Position numbers and translations under genes: made by a program. A stretch of DNA of 64,000 bases, from NCBI GenBank assembly GCA_023678885.1, contig CM043005.1, positions 3,710,314 to 3,774,313 of the forward strand. The letters are read 5' to 3'. Positions 61,020 through 64,000 of this stretch are shown here, in pieces (position 1 is the first letter of the stretch; each line of letters starts with the position of its first letter). The notes beneath the pieces were generated by a model. That model worked only from the letters and a program-made list of their open reading frames with translations. It did no database searches and had not been told where the DNA came from. Source of the DNA: Pogostemon cablin (Eukaryota; Streptophyta; Magnoliopsida; Lamiales; Lamiaceae).

Positions 61020-62136
61020 GTATGTATCACTGATTTCATCATAACTCCATCATCTCATGTTGGATGCATCCATCCCTTCTTAGCTACACACTAAACAACC
61101 ATGTTGTTTGCTGCTTATTCCTTCCGTTTAGATTGTTTGGATAAGATTGAATATGGGGTTCACAGCCCTGCTGTGTAACAACAATGGGATAATGCTGACC
61201 ACTTGTTTGATAAAATGCCTTAGAGAGATAATACCCTAGCTTTATGGTTTTCTAAGCTGTTACCTAATCAATGATGCTCACAAGAGTAAGAGTCCTGTTC
61301 TGTATGCATAATTCAGGTGCATAAAACGTATTAAGACAAAAAAATTATGAGTACATGTCACTGTAAAAATTTACTGATGTGATATAAGTTTACCAATCGA
61401 TTCTTTTAACAACCCTCAGAGCCCCATGATCTTTCCTGCTATCAAGGGCCCAAAGTCCGAATGTTATTCTTTTTCCATAACATTGACGATGCAACAGAGA
61501 TTTTTGGTCATATTAATAAGCAAAGGCTTGAGAATAGTGTATAGATTTCTAAAATGCTTTGATTGATATTCCCTTATCCATAGACACCTATTGCAAAATA
61601 CTGGTGTGTTGTATTTTTGGATCTTATAGTTAACTTAAAATGACACTTTCGTAGTCTCACCTATAACAATCCCCATCTTGTTGCACTCATTCAACACCTT
61701 TTTAATGAAATCTTATCTTCATACTTCATGGGCCTTCATGTGATAAAAATTAAACTATAATAAAAACTTCTTCATATTTAATACAAAAATATAACTTTCA
61801 CCGGGTCAACAACCCACCAAGTGTGGTGCCTTACACACTAGTAATTTATCTTTTCTACAAAACGATAATGTTAAAACTATACTACGTTCTATATAATATA
61901 TGCTATCAGACAACTATATTGTCAACTTATATCTCATCTTTACATTTGCAATTCTTGTAATTCATATATATACTTCCTTGTACCATCTCATCTACCAAAC
62001 TAGCCCTGACTAATCTTTTCCAAAATCTCATGTCTATTTCATTTGCTTCCCCTTATAATAAAATATATTGTTTGGTGTTTTCTTTTTTTTTGAAGCTCTT
62101 TTTTTCTGACACGGTCCGTTTGTTTTTTTTAAACAG
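61020..62136 (+). other. Probable 5'UTR intron of the MRL7-like gene
   Basis: A non-coding exon ends CCAACTCAG (61019), followed by GTATGT. The acceptor TTTAAACAG ends at 62136, 39 bp before the ATG. Three neighbouring genes in this window share the same layout of a leader intron. Confidence 0.6.
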
Positions 62137-62175
62137 CTTCTTTGATTGGATTCAAAATTCTGATTCTCAAGGACT

Positions 62176-63591
62176 ATGAGTTTCTGCATTCTGAATCAAC
62201 AGAATATGCTTTCAGTAGTGAATATGGGTTCTGTTCTACACTCTGTCACATTGCTTTCTCCGATAAGAACCATAATGTGTGCTTGCAAAATTTCTGTTTC
62301 ATCTCCAAATTACCTTTTACGAGCTTCTGGGAATTCCAGGTACATTGTTAAGCATCTTTCTTGCCTTGCTGCATCAGAACAATCCGATGCTAATCCTGAT
62401 AGTAATCCTAGCCATAATTCAAAATCGAAGCCTAAAAGGAAAACCAGACGCCGAACATCTAAAGAACCTAATAGTGAAAGTAAAAGCTTGGATATGTCTT
62501 TTCCTGGAATGATCCCTAAAAAGCCAAGGCGGGGTCGAAGGGGTGAAGCAGCTGCAGTTGAGGATTTTGTTCGTGATCGACTAGAACAAACTCTAGAGAC
62601 TATAAAAAAGCAGAATCCAGAAATTCTGGAGAATATGGAGAACTTCATGAAGGAGAGAATTGATGGTAATGCTAGCCTTGATGATGACATATCAGATGAT
62701 GAAGAAGATGATGATGAGAATGAAAATAGTGCTTCAGGAGGAAAGAGGGTGCTAATTGAGGAGGACGATCCAGATTGGCCTTTGGATGCTGATATAGGCT
62801 GGGGAATCAGAGCCTCAGAGTATTTTGATAAGCATTCGATAAAAAATGTTGTGGGCGAAGACGGAACCAACATTGATTGGGAGGGGGAGATTGATTATGG
62901 ATTGGTGAAAGAGATCAATTGTCTTGAGTGGGAGAGCTTTGCTTTTCATCCCAGCCCTCTAATTGTCCTTGTGTTTGAAAGATACAATAGGCGAGTGACA
63001 GTATTTTCATGTTTTTAATAAATTTATGAAGGATATATGGTTTATTCAATAGTATCAACTGTAGATAATATTCAATGACTTGCTTTAAAGATCTCAGGGC
63101 AAGTGATAACTGGAGGGTTTTGAAGGAGTTGGAAAAAGCAGCAGAGGTATACTGGAAAGCAAAAGATCGATTACCTCCTCGGGTGTGTGAAATTACATGC
63201 TAAACCTCATTCTCTTTCCTTGTCGTTTCCTTTCCAGATAGCTTCTATTTCTCTTGGTCTCTGTTGCTACATTCAAAAAACATTTTCTGTGAGCAGACGG
63301 TTAAGATAGATGTGAACATTGAGAGGGATTTGGCATACGCGCTTAAAGTTAGAGATTGCCCACAGATTCTGTTCTTGCGTGGAAACAAAATTCTGTATAG
63401 AGAGAAAGGTAAGCCTAAATCCTGATATCATATGTACTCTAAATTCGTATTGTAGCTGATGCAGTTTTGCATCATTTCCAGAGAGTAGATCTGCAGATGA
63501 GTTGGTTCAGATGATCGCACATTTTTACTACAATGCAAAAAAGCCTTCTTGCATCAACGATGCATTTCTCTCATCCCATCAGTTGAGATAA
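62176..63591 (+). CDS. Chloroplast thioredoxin-fold protein, MRL7/SVR4 family
   Basis: Arabidopsis members (MRL7/SVR4/RCB and the MRL7-L/SVR4-like paralogue) work in chloroplast transcription and biogenesis, promoting the plastid-encoded polymerase and phytochrome signalling. Four exons, 62176-62990, 63098-63182, 63297-63408 and 63482-63591 (TAA), give 373 residues with matching phases. The N-terminus (Ser/Leu-rich, few acids) looks like a transit peptide. It is followed by a basic stretch (KSKPKRKTRRRTSK), an acidic run (DDDISDDEEDDDENEN), the family core EEDDPDWPLDADIGWG, and the thioredoxin-like domain (VKEINCLEWESFAFHPSPLI, CPQILFLRGNKILYREK). No CxxC redox pair is visible, consistent with a non-catalytic fold. 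The first intron uses a GC donor. I cannot decide which paralogue this is. Confidence 0.92.
62991..63097 (+). other. GC-AG intron of the MRL7-like gene
   Basis: The exon ends AATAG and the intron begins GCGAGT; it ends ATCTCAG. Joining there restores R-A-S-D-N-W, as in the family. The only nearby GT (after GGCGA) leads to a stop with the available acceptor. Confidence 0.8.
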
Positions 63592-64000
63592 CTCCCCTTT
63601 TCCAGAGCTCCATGATTTCTCTGTGTGTTGCTCCAATGGTTAATGATATGATTTCTGAATGCAGGTGAAATTCAGCAATGAGAGTTGATGGATGGGTTAA
63701 GCATTACGAAGGCAAATGGAGTACGATGTTTGTGGAAGAAAGGTACGCTCATATCCAGATAGATGTAACCTTGATGAGACCTACTTTGAAAATCACAAGT
63801 ATATACCATTTATTAATGAATGCCTGCATGCATACATATGAATGTTCTCAATATCTAAGAGTAGTAATTCATTATTATGCAATTGTGGGAAATTTTTTGA
63901 GTCGAATGTGATTGAAAAAGTTAAAACTTTCTACTTAATTAAGGAGTAAAAATGAGAATCAATGATTTACACAAGTATATCTTATATACGTTAATTACGT
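63592..64000 (+). other. 3' region of the MRL7-like gene
   Basis: An acceptor-like ATGCAG near 63664 hints at a 3'UTR intron. The open frame at 63678-63911 has no recognisable features. The window ends in AT-rich sequence. Confidence 0.4.

Noticed and set aside
62310..62873. 187-codon frame antisense to the MRL7-like gene
   Set aside because: Ser-rich translation is the mirror of the acidic and Lys-rich coding strand; the plus-strand gene has clear homology.

Overview
This is nuclear DNA from a flowering plant, most likely a eudicot. Genes are split by many short GT-AG introns, intergenic DNA is very AT-rich, and the proteins match angiosperm families closely. An asterid such as a Lamiales species is my guess from general protein similarity only. 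Seven host genes are recognisable, with exon phases that join cleanly in six; an eighth kinase copy is a pseudogene. All family names come from memory of the families, not from a search.

Layout. 1-1056 (+): last exons of a gar2-related plant protein. 1544-about 2770 (-): OTU-domain deubiquitinase, tail-to-tail with it. 4671-6964 (-): pre-rRNA processing factor TSR2, carrying an in-frame TAA in exon 3. 8803-10990 (+): 20S proteasome beta-5 subunit, divergent from TSR2. 11-16 kb: repeats, including a broken Copia fragment at 14.6-15.2 kb. 16201-19184 (+): ZAR1-like LRR receptor kinase. 46.4-56.9 kb (+): PRP16/DHX38-type DEAH-box splicing helicase, 16 coding exons. 57.6-60.1 kb (+): F-box/kelch protein. 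60.9-63.6 kb (+): chloroplast MRL7/SVR4-type thioredoxin-fold protein with a GC-AG intron.

The 25 kb between the receptor kinase and the helicase is the most unusual part. Sequence at 21.43-23.5 kb reappears inverted at 32.97-34.63 kb and continues at 45.78-46.0 kb, so the two arms of one large foldback structure end in similar ACTAG...ACCCGTG-type termini. Its loop holds a second palindrome with arms over 1 kb (25.9-28.5 kb), a miniature LTR element (28.6-29.4 kb) and a broken Pti1-like kinase gene that keeps its introns (30.98-31.83 kb). The right arm is split by a stack of insertions: Stowaway-type MITE, then a hAT element with an exact 8-bp target duplication, then a gag-less Ty3/gypsy element with about 1.98-kb LTRs and a 5-bp duplication. 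One LTR of that element holds a CACTA-end fragment and a second hAT, and each of those holds a near-identical 265-bp MITE.

The host genes do housekeeping jobs (ribosome biogenesis, proteasome, deubiquitination, splicing, chloroplast transcription) and signalling; they show no sign of forming a common pathway. I see no tRNA, rRNA or CRISPR.
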